DNA of 64,000 nucleotides from Sporocytophaga sp. Lineage in GTDB: Bacteria; Bacteroidota; Bacteroidia; Cytophagales; Cytophagaceae. Below are positions 9,173 to 18,800 of this stretch, one piece after another. The notes below the pieces were generated by a model. The model saw only the letters and a list, made by a program, of their open reading frames with translations. It did not search any database and had not been told where the DNA came from. Location of the stretch: positions 259,782 to 323,781 of the forward strand of contig NZ_JAGHZZ010000007.1 in assembly GCF_017745095.1 (NCBI RefSeq), read 5' to 3'. A program made the translations under genes and the position numbers. The number at the start of each line of letters is the position of its first letter. The stretch's first letter is position 1.

Positions 9173-9793
9173 TCAATACTCATATATCATATCTGGCTTC
9201 CCATTCTTATAAATCGTCCATTCACCTTTCATTTCACCACTGACATAGTTTCCTGAAGATTCTATTTTTTCATTTTTATCAAAAAATTTTGCAGGACCTT
9301 CTTTAATACCGTGGTTGTAAGTGGCTTCATGCAGAAGCTTGCCTGCTTTATCATAAAAATACCAAATGCCTGTAGCTGTACCAAAATTATACATTCCTTT
9401 ATCTTTTACTTTTCCATTCTCATAAAAAGTAAACCATTCTCCTTCCTGCAATCCTTCTTTATAACTCCCCTTTCTGAACACCTTACCAGATGGATAATAT
9501 TCAAATGCTGTATCTTCTTCAAGGCCGGATTTCCAGGATTCAAGAGTACTCAACCTTCCTTTAAAATCATAGCGTTTTACTTTACCCTCCAGCACACCAT
9601 CAGTATAGTTTTCCTCAGCCATGATCGTACCATCCTTGTAGTAAAACTTCCAGACTCCAACCTTCTTTCCGTCTTTTACAGAACCTTCCGCTTTAACTTT
9701 ACCATTATCATACTTTTCAACAACAACATCCTGAGCATGCGTCATTGCACTGGTAAGAAGTATGATGGCCAGTATTATTTTAGAGACCTTCAT
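9173..9793 (-). CDS. Short exported MORN-variant repeat protein
   Basis: 206 residues from the chosen ATG at 9793; in-frame ATGs upstream at 9811 and 9808 lie inside the preceding gene and precede the natural signal peptide (MKVSKIILAIILLTSAMTHAQ). The mature protein is about eight MORN_2-type units of roughly 23-24 residues with the pattern G-x-W-x-x-Y/F-Y-x-x-G-K. Automated annotation often calls such proteins YwqK-family antitoxins, but no toxin partner is seen. The start overlaps the stop of the longer MORN gene by 14 nt, so the two are translationally coupled. Probably periplasmic or surface-exposed; function unknown. MORN_2 repeats form beta-hairpin stacks. Confidence 0.85.
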   Translation of the reverse strand: MKVSKIILAIILLTSAMTHAQDVVVEKYDNGKVKAEGSVKDGKKVGVWKFYYKDGTIMAEENYTDGVLEGKVKRYDFKGRLSTLESWKSGLEEDTAFEYYPSGKVFRKGSYKEGLQEGEWFTFYENGKVKDKGMYNFGTATGIWYFYDKAGKLLHEATYNHGIKEGPAKFFDKNEKIESSGNYVSGEMKGEWTIYKNGKPDMIYEY

Positions 9794-11876
9794 CTTCCCC
9801 CTCCACATCATAATTTCTGACGTCTTTTATTTTGCCCTGTTCGTAATATCTCCATACTCCTGATAACTCATCATCTTTATAGGCACCTTCTGCTTCAAGT
9901 CTGCTCGCATCTGTAAAAAACTTCCACTGTCCTGAGCGAAGTCCTGCCTTCATCTCTCCTTCTCCTTTTAAAGCACCATTGTCATGGTAATATTTCCATT
10001 TACCTTCAGGTAAGCCATTCTTAAAGGCTCCTTCAGCAGACAGCTTTCCATTTTCATTAAAGCTTTTGGAATAACCATTACCTCCTTTAACACCGCTTTT
10101 AAAGATAACTTTGCCATCTTTGGAATAAACATCACCAGAGTTCACCAGCTTACCTTTAGACCACTGATTTTCTTCATTTAGCTGACCATTGCTCCAATAT
10201 GTTTTCCATGTTCCATCTTCCTGTCCACCGGTATAATTTCCTTCTGATTGTAATTTACCATTCTCATAAAACTCTTTCCAGACTCCTGTTTCAAGGCCTG
10301 CAGAATATTCACCCTGAGATTCGATTGCGCCACTTTCATAAAACGTTTTCCATAACCCGTCTTCCAAACCATTCAAGAAAAATCCTTCCATAGATTTTTT
10401 GCCTGATTCAAAAAAGCTTGTCCATAACCCTGACTTCACACCATCTTCAAAGGAACCTTCACTGGCTATTTTGCCATTGCCATAATATTCTTTCCAAACA
10501 CCTTCCTGTTTTCCATTCACGTATCCACCAACAGCAGCAAGAGTATCTGTATCATAAAACTCCATCCAATCACCCTCCTTTTGGCCATTGATATAATAAC
10601 CCTGAGAAAGGATATTACCATTTTCATGAAACTCTGTCCAGAGGCTATCTTCCAGTCCTGCTTTATAATAGCCTAATGCTACAGGAAAACCTTCTTCATC
10701 AAACTCTTTGTAAAGCCCGTCTTCTTTGCCATCCTTCCAATTAGTCTCTGCTGAAAGTTTTCCATTTTCAGAGTATTCTGTCATTACTCCATCTTCTTTG
10801 CCCCCTTTGAAGGTCAGCTCCATTTTCAGAGTGCCATTTTCATAATATGATTTGGCAACTCCATCCTGAAGCCCGTTTTTATAAGGAATTTCAGCAAGTA
10901 ATTTTCCTGAAGTATAATAAAACAACCTTGTTCCATTGCCACCTTTAAAAGATCCAACACTTAGACCGATCCCCTTTTCATTATAATATCCCGGAACGTC
11001 AGTTAATTTTCCCAAAGTCCAGACCTCATGGACTTTCAATTGCCCTCCATCATAGTAATACTTCCAATTTCCATCCTGCAAATCATCTTTATATGTACCT
11101 GTAGATACTTTCTGACCGCCTTCCAAAAATTCCTCCCATGTGCCTGTTGCTTTTCCATCTTTATAAAAACTTCTGGAAGCCAGTTTACCATTTTCATAGT
11201 AGCTTTTCCACTCTCCCTCCTCTTTACCATTTACAAAGGCGCCTTCTCTTTGTAATGCTCCTGAAGGATAGTATTTTTTAGTCAAAGCATTCTCAAGATC
11301 CTCTTTATAAACTGATTCGTAATAAAGCTTTCCGTTATCGTAATATTCTTTCCAAGGGCCTGTCCTTTTGTCATCTTTCAAAGCCCCGTCAATCTTAGCC
11401 TGACCATCAGGGTAAAACTCTTTCCAGGCTCCTTCTTTTTTATCCAGAATATAAGCTCCGTCCACAGAAAGCTGACCGTTTGAATAGTATTCTTTCCAAG
11501 GGCCGTCCTGTTTACCATCAATAAAGTTCCCGTCAACCTTTGATTTCCCATTGTTATAATATTCTTTCCAGGGACCATTTTCTTTTCCTGCTTTGTAGGA
11601 AGCTTCCAGAGCCAGGTTTCCAGTGGCATAGAAATTCTTTACAGTTCCTTCTTCACGTCCCTGATTATAACCCATCTCAGCTTCCAGAATACCGTTTTCA
11701 TCATAGAACTTCCAAACGCCTTGCTTCTGTCCGTTCTCCAGCAGACCTTCTCCTTTAATTTTCGTTTTCGCTTCATCGTAATACTCTTTAGTAATCTGAG
11801 CTTGAATGCTTTCTGAAACAAAGACAAAGAAGACTAAGATTAGAATGAATGAAACTGCTTTTCCTTTAATAATCAT
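9780..11876 (-). CDS. Large exported MORN-variant repeat protein
   Basis: About 698 residues. I chose ATG 11876 (MIIKGKAVSFILIL), which gives a normal signal peptide ending SIQAQ; an ATG at 11897 would add seven residues. The rest is an almost unbroken array of about 26-27 MORN_2-type units, mostly exactly 24 residues (72 nt). The consensus is G-x-W-K-E-Y-Y-x-N-G-K-L-x-x-E-G-x-Y-x-x-G-K-x-D/E. Two irregular units contain GGNG insertions (about residues 280-300 and 580-600). The C-terminus is acidic (VEGEDEGL) and there is no T9SS domain, so it is probably periplasmic. The next gene is a shorter paralogue. Function unknown; likely an elongated beta-solenoid scaffold. Confidence 0.88.
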   Translation of the reverse strand: MIIKGKAVSFILILVFFVFVSESIQAQITKEYYDEAKTKIKGEGLLENGQKQGVWKFYDENGILEAEMGYNQGREEGTVKNFYATGNLALEASYKAGKENGPWKEYYNNGKSKVDGNFIDGKQDGPWKEYYSNGQLSVDGAYILDKKEGAWKEFYPDGQAKIDGALKDDKRTGPWKEYYDNGKLYYESVYKEDLENALTKKYYPSGALQREGAFVNGKEEGEWKSYYENGKLASRSFYKDGKATGTWEEFLEGGQKVSTGTYKDDLQDGNWKYYYDGGQLKVHEVWTLGKLTDVPGYYNEKGIGLSVGSFKGGNGTRLFYYTSGKLLAEIPYKNGLQDGVAKSYYENGTLKMELTFKGGKEDGVMTEYSENGKLSAETNWKDGKEDGLYKEFDEEGFPVALGYYKAGLEDSLWTEFHENGNILSQGYYINGQKEGDWMEFYDTDTLAAVGGYVNGKQEGVWKEYYGNGKIASEGSFEDGVKSGLWTSFFESGKKSMEGFFLNGLEDGLWKTFYESGAIESQGEYSAGLETGVWKEFYENGKLQSEGNYTGGQEDGTWKTYWSNGQLNEENQWSKGKLVNSGDVYSKDGKVIFKSGVKGGNGYSKSFNENGKLSAEGAFKNGLPEGKWKYYHDNGALKGEGEMKAGLRSGQWKFFTDASRLEAEGAYKDDELSGVWRYYEQGKIKDVRNYDVEGEDEGL

Positions 11877-12151
11877 GGGTAGAAATATGAGTGACAATAA
11901 AACCGGATTTTAAATTAAATATATCCAGTAAATAATCCAATAATTTATATCTAAACGAATGCATCGCTTCTAAAGATATCATCCTATTCCTCAAAAAATA
12001 TATTTCTCATTTTCAGGGATTTTAATTTTCAGAAACTTCTTTTAAATTCAAACCTTCAACCAACTTTTCAGCTATGTTATTTTGTCAGAATCATTTTCGG
12101 AAAATCCGAATTTCAATTACTATAGAGTTAGTCCTAATCAAATCATAGCCA

Positions 12152-12961
12152 ATGAAACGGCTGATTTTATTGGTTCTCTGCGGTTTTATGTTTCACAAAG
12201 CTGCAGGGACCGGATATCCATTTCCCGCAGGCTCAGGGGCTGTCGGAATGGGAAATACTTCTGTTTCAAGAACTGATCTCTGGTCTGTTGTTAACAATAT
12301 ATCCGGGCTCGCTAATTTAGAATCCTCTGCATGTGGTATTTATTATGCCAATTATTTTGGGATTCAGGCATTAAACAAATACAATGCTGCTATAGCCATT
12401 CCATACAAACAGCTCTGGACAGGAATTAATATTTCAAGATATGGAGATGGAAACTATAATGAAAGTTTTCTTGGCCTTGGACTGGCTCATAAAATCCGGA
12501 ATGTAAGTCTTGGGATAAAAGCTGATTTGTTTCAATTACAGATATCAGAAGAAAAGACCATCCACAAGCTTTTGTTTTCTTTTGGTGGTCAGGCCGAGCT
12601 CAGCAAAGAGCTGTCGTTTGGAGCATATATTCACAATATAAGCCAGACTAAGATCAGAAAGGATCTTGAAGAAAGATTACCGACAGTAATGAAACTTGGT
12701 ATCCTTTGGAAGCCCTCATCCAAAATTCAGCTGTCGGTGGAAACAGAAAAAGAAATCCGATATTCCATGAACTTGAAAGCAGGAATGGAATATGCTCCAG
12801 TAAAGGGTTTCAGAATATGGACTGGCATCAACTCATTTCCGTCCAGAGTATTTTTCGGAGCAGGAATCCGGAAATACAATTTTGAAATAGCCTATGCCAC
12901 AGGAACAATGAGTGCTGCAGGATCTACTCATCATCTCACTTTGAATTACTATTTCAGATGA
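12152..12961 (+). CDS. PorV/UPF0164-like outer-membrane beta-barrel protein
   Basis: 269 residues with an N-terminal signal peptide (about 1-20, MKRLILLVLCGFMFHKAAG). The mature start (GSGAVGMGNTSVSRTDLWSV, then NNISGLA) is the hallmark of the PorV/FadL-like UPF0164 group, in which the loop after the first strand carries an N-x-x-G-L-A motif. Alternating hydrophobic strands continue to a terminal aromatic/Arg strand (LTLNYYFR). Outer membrane. The stop overlaps the start of the next gene (ATGA), so the two barrels are almost certainly co-translated. PorV itself serves T9SS; this is a shorter relative and I do not assign that role. Confidence 0.75.
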   Translation: MKRLILLVLCGFMFHKAAGTGYPFPAGSGAVGMGNTSVSRTDLWSVVNNISGLANLESSACGIYYANYFGIQALNKYNAAIAIPYKQLWTGINISRYGDGNYNESFLGLGLAHKIRNVSLGIKADLFQLQISEEKTIHKLLFSFGGQAELSKELSFGAYIHNISQTKIRKDLEERLPTVMKLGILWKPSSKIQLSVETEKEIRYSMNLKAGMEYAPVKGFRIWTGINSFPSRVFFGAGIRKYNFEIAYATGTMSAAGSTHHLTLNYYFR

Positions 12962-15006
12962 TACGAACCGCAACCATTTGTATCATTTTACTTGGGATAT
13001 CCTCCGTCTCATTTGCTCAGGATGAAATTCCCGAAGTAACGCTAAATGAGCTTACCCCTGCAGCCAGCGAGGATGAACAAGAAGCCATATTCAATAATAT
13101 ATTAGACCTCTTTCAGGAACCGCTAGACCTTAATAATGCAGAAAGAGAAGATTTGCAAAAACTTAATCTTCTTTCTGAACAACAAATTGAAGGAATATTG
13201 CGGCACAGAGCAACAACTGGTCATTATGAATCTATATATGAATTGCAGGTCATTGAGGAACTGGATCTCTTTACAATAAAAAAAATATTGCCCTTTATCA
13301 CTGTTATTTCATCTGACAATTCATGGAAAGGCTTATTAGCAAGGATTCACAAGAACCCAGCAGATTTTATAATTAAATACGAAAGAAGTCCTGAAAATAA
13401 AAAAGGTTATTCTTCTAATGCATCAGAAAGTACAAGATACTTAGGAAAGCCTTATAAAACCTACATCAGGATAAAGTCTTCAAAAGCGAAAGATTTCAGT
13501 ATTGGGTTAATTGCAGAAAAAGATCCTGGAGAAATCTACAAATGGGAACCGGCTAAAAACTACTACCTATTTGATTTTGCTTCCTTTCATCTCGGGGTAT
13601 ATAACAAAGGTAAACTGAAATCATTTACCATAGGCGATTACAAGCTACAAGCAGGACAAGGATTGATATTTGGTTCAGGATATTATCTTGGAAAAAATGC
13701 TGAAGCTATATCAGGAATTAAAAGAGCTGGCTCAGGTATATTGCAGAATACATCAGTTACAGAGAGTGGATTTTTCAGAGGAACGGCTGCAAGCCTTACT
13801 TTTAAAAGAATAACAGTTTCAGGATTTTATTCCTCAATCAATAAAGATGCTTCTATCAATACAACAGAGTCCGACTCATTATCCAATGAATATTTTTCTA
13901 CAGTGTATACAACAGGATATCATAGAACAATAAGTGAGATTAACAAAAAAGCTGCAATTAGTCAGAGAGATGCAGGTTTTATTATATCGTTTCAAAACAA
14001 GATACAAAACCTTAATATAGGTTTAAATTTTATCAATACTCATTTCAGCAAATCATTTGAGAAAAACACAAACATCTATAACAGCTTTGATTTCAAAGGA
14101 CAGGACAATACCTGCTATAGCATAGATGCAGCTTATAGATTTTACAATCTATCCATGTTTTCAGAAGCCGCTTTCTCCACTGGGGGCGGTAAAGCATTGG
14201 TGGGAGGAGTACTTGCCAGTCTGCACAAAAAAATTGACTTTTTATTTCTCTTAAGAAAATACGATAAAAACTTTTATTCTTTTTATGGAAGAGCATTTGG
14301 AGAAAACACAACAAATAAAAACGAAACCGGATTATATTGGGGAATCAAAATTACTCCTAACAAAAAATATAACCTATCAGCATATTTCGACACCTATACT
14401 TTTCCATGGTTAAAATACAGGACTTATGAACCAAGCCGTGGTAATGATTTTAACATACGCTTTAGCTATCAGCCCTCAAAGACAACATTAGCCTATATTC
14501 AAATACGAAAAGCTATCCAGGAGCAAAATTCTTTCGCAACTAATATTACTTACGCAACAGAAACATGCATTTCAGAAATGCGCACATTAGGTCTTGACTA
14601 TAAGGCTAACGAATTTATTTCCCTTACAACAAAAATTATTCAGACAAAAGCCAAAAAAAACAATCTGAATACTAATGGGTATTTTCTCATCCAGGATATA
14701 AACGTTCATTTTAGGGGTATTAAACTTTCCCTGAGATATGCCTTGTCGGATGCAGAGAACTATGATAACCGGGCATATGTTTTTGAGAAAGATGTATTAT
14801 TGGGATATGCACTTCCAGCCTATTATGGTAAGGGTTCCAGAGCATACCTTGTTTTGCATGGAAGGTTATTAAAACATTTGGGCTATTGGATAAAGTATGG
14901 TTATTACATTTATCCATTTATGGACATGACCGGTACAGGATCGGAAGAAACGCAGGGAAACATCAGATCTGAAATAAAAATTCAGTTAAGGTATACCTTG
15001 GGATGA
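12958..15006 (+). CDS. Helix-hairpin-helix domain fused to an outer-membrane beta-barrel
   Basis: 682 residues. A signal peptide (1-20, ending SVSFAQ) is followed by an acidic stretch, then a ComEA-like pair of helix-hairpin-helix motifs at about 58-115 (LDLNNAEREDLQKLNLLSEQ, then ILRHRATTGHYESIYEL). From about 130 to the end the protein is rich in alternating aromatic/hydrophobic strands and ends in a beta-signal-like strand (QLRYTL). The GDYKLQAGQGLIFGSG segment is strongly conserved-looking. HhH motifs usually bind DNA without sequence specificity, here on the periplasmic side. It overlaps the upstream PorV-like gene by 4 nt. A role in DNA uptake is inference only. Domain calls are by eye. 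Confidence 0.8.
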   Translation: MIRTATICIILLGISSVSFAQDEIPEVTLNELTPAASEDEQEAIFNNILDLFQEPLDLNNAEREDLQKLNLLSEQQIEGILRHRATTGHYESIYELQVIEELDLFTIKKILPFITVISSDNSWKGLLARIHKNPADFIIKYERSPENKKGYSSNASESTRYLGKPYKTYIRIKSSKAKDFSIGLIAEKDPGEIYKWEPAKNYYLFDFASFHLGVYNKGKLKSFTIGDYKLQAGQGLIFGSGYYLGKNAEAISGIKRAGSGILQNTSVTESGFFRGTAASLTFKRITVSGFYSSINKDASINTTESDSLSNEYFSTVYTTGYHRTISEINKKAAISQRDAGFIISFQNKIQNLNIGLNFINTHFSKSFEKNTNIYNSFDFKGQDNTCYSIDAAYRFYNLSMFSEAAFSTGGGKALVGGVLASLHKKIDFLFLLRKYDKNFYSFYGRAFGENTTNKNETGLYWGIKITPNKKYNLSAYFDTYTFPWLKYRTYEPSRGNDFNIRFSYQPSKTTLAYIQIRKAIQEQNSFATNITYATETCISEMRTLGLDYKANEFISLTTKIIQTKAKKNNLNTNGYFLIQDINVHFRGIKLSLRYALSDAENYDNRAYVFEKDVLLGYALPAYYGKGSRAYLVLHGRLLKHLGYWIKYGYYIYPFMDMTGTGSEETQGNIRSEIKIQLRYTLG

Positions 15007-15054
15007 AAAATTGCTAAAGTTTGTTAAATTCGTAATAAAACCAAAGGGTAGTTT

Positions 15055-15666
15055 ATGGCCGTTTCATTTTATGAAATACTTGAAATTCCGCAAAGCGCAA
15101 GCCAGGAAGATATAAGGAAGGCATATCGAAAAAAAGCTAAAGTCTGGCACCCGGACGTAAACAAGTCTCCCGATGCACACACTAAATTTCAAATGCTGAA
15201 TAAAGCATATGAAACGCTTGCAGATCAACACAAAAGGTTCATTTACGATCAAAGATCAAACTCAAATCAGCATACTCATTATCAACAGAATACTCATTAT
15301 CAACAAAGCTATGCTTATGGACATGGCTATGCTTATCAATACAATGATCCCTTGGAGGTTTATCGCCAATGGGCAAAAATGAAAAAAGAGCGTGCTGAAA
15401 AAGAGGCTAAACTGAAATATGAGGAGTTCCTAAAAAACAGAGAAATATTCAGAAATTCCTTTATCTATTACCCCACACTTCTGTTTATTTACCTTGCTAC
15501 TGCCCTTTGTTTTTTCATAGGGTTATTTGTGATCGGTCTTTGCACCTTTCTGATATTTAAACTTCACTTCGTTTTGCTATTCGTTTTATCACCATTTATT
15601 TGCGCTGGTGTATATTTCATTAAATGCACAGGGGATTGGTATAAGGAAGCAAAGAGATATTTTTAA
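15055..15666 (+). CDS. J-domain membrane protein
   Basis: 203 residues. An N-terminal J domain (about 4-66) has the HPD motif (His32-Pro33-Asp34) and LNKAYETL, so it should stimulate an Hsp70 (DnaK) ATPase. Next comes a Gln/His/Tyr-rich linker made of short repeats ([11 protein letters not shown], then [10 protein letters not shown]; about 73-98), a charged Lys/Glu helix (about 107-135) and two closely spaced transmembrane helices (about 143-190). The topology suggests a J domain held at the cytoplasmic face of the membrane. There is no Gly/Phe or zinc-finger region, so it is not a general DnaJ. Its client is unknown. Confidence 0.9.
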   Translation: MAVSFYEILEIPQSASQEDIRKAYRKKAKVWHPDVNKSPDAHTKFQMLNKAYETLADQHKRFIYDQRSNSNQHTHYQQNTHYQQSYAYGHGYAYQYNDPLEVYRQWAKMKKERAEKEAKLKYEEFLKNREIFRNSFIYYPTLLFIYLATALCFFIGLFVIGLCTFLIFKLHFVLLFVLSPFICAGVYFIKCTGDWYKEAKRYF

Positions 15667-15719
15667 AGTTTAAAGCAGAAAACTTAAAGTTAAAAGCAGA
15701 AAGTTGTGGATATTTCCTT

Positions 15720-15750
15720 TGTAGAGACGACATGCATGGCGTCTCTCTAT
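15720..15750. repeat. REP-like palindrome (GAGACG...CGTCTC)
   Basis: AGAGACG (15723-15729) and CGTCTCT (15740-15746) flank a self-complementary CATGCATG core, giving a 24-bp palindrome with one mismatch. It follows a stretch of short AAAGTT/AAAAGC repeats (15663-15702). Palindromes of this GAGACG type are widespread dispersed elements in several bacterial groups. It may also end transcription of the J-domain gene. Confidence 0.6.
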
Positions 15751-15800
15751 CGTCAAGGCATCATATTTAAATTATCAGTAGACATAGGATAACGCTAAAA

Positions 15801-15824
15801 ACCAAAAGGGGCTTTCGCCCCTTT
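15801..15824 (-). terminator. Rho-independent terminator of the TraB-like gene
   Basis: Read on the minus strand, AAAGGGGC (15824-15817), GAAA tetraloop and GCCCCTTT (15812-15805) form a perfect 8-bp stem, followed by TGGTTTTTAG. It begins 2 nt past the stop codon of the long minus-strand gene. Confidence 0.85.
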
Positions 15825-15825
15825 G

Positions 15826-18800
15826 TTAGTCGTATAAATCGTACTGGCTCTCTTCAAGCAATGCTTTATAATGTTCTGACAAAGACTTACTTTTCAGTGT
15901 TTGGTAATAATAATTAGTCCTCTCTCCTCCCGTTACAACCTGAGTCTTATCTACCGGATGCGGGCCGCTCACACCAACATACCACTCTTCTTTTCCTTCT
16001 TCGGTAAGACTAGAATATTTATACAAATAATATCGTCCATCAACTCCTTGAATATTTTTCACTTTGCTATTTACAAGTACTATATTTTCAGTAACCATAT
16101 CATCCGAAAGAACAGATGCCATGTCACTTTCAGCAAAATAACTTTGCTTCAGATATTTTGCAGGAAATAAACTTAACAGATCTTTCTCTTTCAAGATGTT
16201 ATAAAGTCTGATTCTGTAATCCCTTTCAGACGCAAGTTTTTCGATCACAGAAGGATCAACTTTTTTTGAAATACTTAAAAGTATTCTTACAGCTTCTATT
16301 GCCACATAAGAACTTTTTTGTTTTGATAACTCGCTCAATAAATTCATATAAGAGCTATTTTCAGGAAAGTTTTTCATCAATTCAGTTGCTGAAATCAAAT
16401 TCTCTTCATATACATACTGATTTGTACTATCACTAAAACCTGTCAGATCAGCCCTAAAGTATTCTATAATGGATTGTTCATAATCTTTAAAGTAAGATGG
16501 GCTTATCCGATTGCTGTCAATAAGAGTTACAGCCAGATCATACAAATCATCTCTATAACCAGGATGTTTAATATGCCCAAAAAACTTAGGTAGGAATTCT
16601 GCATTTAATTCAATTGAATCTGCCATTGCTCTAAAAAGGTTATTAGAATACTGACATTCAGGAAGTTTTTTAGAGGTTAATCTTTCAAATGCAGCATAAC
16701 CGTCCTTTGACTTTGAACCGAGCAATACTTTCAATGCTTCTATCTGAAGTCCTGGCAGGCTATCAAGACTTGGATAAATCTTTCCTATTATTCCATATGT
16801 AGTGGGCTCATTTAGTGAAGACAAAGCTTCAAATAGTTTTACTCTGACACTATAAAATTCCAATGAGTCATCATCATAAGAACGACTGACGGCTGCATGC
16901 AAAAGATCCAAATCATGTTTTTCAAATTTATAGTATCCAAGAAAACCCCTTGCTTCTTCTCTTTTAGAAGAATCTTCAGATACAATATCTTTTAACAATA
17001 AAGCTGCTTTACTTTGATAAAAAGATGGCTGCACAGGCTTAGACAAATGAAATGAAGAAAAGAATTCCTTCTGAATCCTAGATTCCTTTTCTATTCGAGG
17101 GTATTGAGTATATAACAAATAAACATTTTGACCAGATGGTAAAATCAGTACTTTAAGATTGGTGTTAATTTTTCCTTTCTCAACCACTAATTCAAGCCCA
17201 TTGATACCATCTACATTTATATATTTACTGCTTATAACAGAATCGCCCTCCTCTGCATAAAGGTCAGTGACATCTTTAAAATATTCTGATTCTGAATTGT
17301 AATAATATTTAGAATAATGAGTAATCATTAAACTGTAAGATGCACCTGAATTCTTATCCTGAAAATGGAAATTCTTATCGAAGCTTTTCAGAAAATAATA
17401 TGTGGAAGAATCAATATCCACAGATACTTCGGAGGGGACATTTACAACTAGTTCTTCATTATATTTAAATGGTTTTAATGCGGTTGTATCATATTCTATA
17501 AATCTGAATGACTCAAGAAAATTAGTGGAACCCTCTCCTGAAATTTTCTTTTTATCACCGATTACAAAATAAGTGTAAGGCCTTGAGCCTCTCATTACAA
17601 TTCTTCCCCTTATTGAAAAGCCTTCGGAAGTCACTATAAATTCTTTACCGGGGAACCCGGCTATTTCTATATCTGCAATTGTATCAATACTGCCCCCTCT
17701 GCTTGTAGCCATTCTTTCAACAGCAGAAGAGAGATACAGACTATCATCAAAGATGTAAAATCCACTTTTAAAATTAACATAAGAAGCACCAAATGCCAGT
17801 TCCTCTTTAGGGTCAGAAGCCATGGCTATGGCAATCAGATTGGAATCTGCATTCACCTCATTTTTTATTTCTGTCATTGTAAAGGGTACAGATACTTTAT
17901 ATGCCCCGGCTTCAGATATATAGTCCTTCCATCCAGGATTTTTAAAATTGATAAACTGAAATGATTTGAAATACTTTTCAGCGTCAGAACCAGTTAAGTT
18001 TTCTCTTTTATAAGATCCTGCGAAAACCATATAGTATATTTTATTCCTTAAAATCATCTTGCCTTTAGAATACATCTGATCTGAAGGAGTATAGATTTCA
18101 AAATCGAATGATGGATAACCATTGAAAGTAGTAACATTGCTCTTCAATAATTTTGAATTCTTTTGCTTCAGCATGTTATCAATGGAAGCTTTAAACATCT
18201 TTGATTCTGTACCTTTCTTTATCTCCATAGGCATAAGGAAAGTCATGGTCATATAGGTCAGACCGCTTGCTATGTCCGGATAGAGATAGAGATTTATACC
18301 TTTATCCGTCATACTTTTATTGGGGAAGGGATTGGAAGGAAGGTCTACAGCATATCCATTTTCTTCATTCGTGAAGTTTACCCATATATTCTCATCAGCC
18401 TTCTCTTTGAACTTAGCGGCCATGCCTGTGAAAGTTGCCTGTACAGGAGTTACAGTATACCCCTTGTTTCTTAGTAGCTGAATTATTCCTTTCTGGCCAG
18501 GTAGATGGGCTGCACCAACCGCAGTAAAGACTGGCATTTCTTTCATATTCGCTTCCATCCTGTCGGCCATGCGAGTATTCCTGATATCCATAGATATGGA
18601 TCCAGTAAATCCGGTAGAAGCATATATTTTCTGAATATCTCCAGCCCAGTACAAACTAATAAGCTTTTCAGAATATTCTTTTACCTGGTCAAAATAGATG
18701 ATCTCTTTAAGGTCAGAAATCCATTTATTTTTTTTGCCATCTATAGAATCAAGTAAATTATACTCATAGGAATATTCGAGCCCTATAAGTTTTTTCTTCT

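Noticed and set aside
10178..11827. Several medium open frames on both strands in the large MORN gene
   Set aside because: They are by-products of the 72-nt repeat, which keeps alternative frames open.
9173..11876. Toxin-antitoxin module
   Set aside because: The YwqK antitoxin label attaches to MORN_2 repeats only by name; both genes are exported repeat proteins and no toxin is seen.
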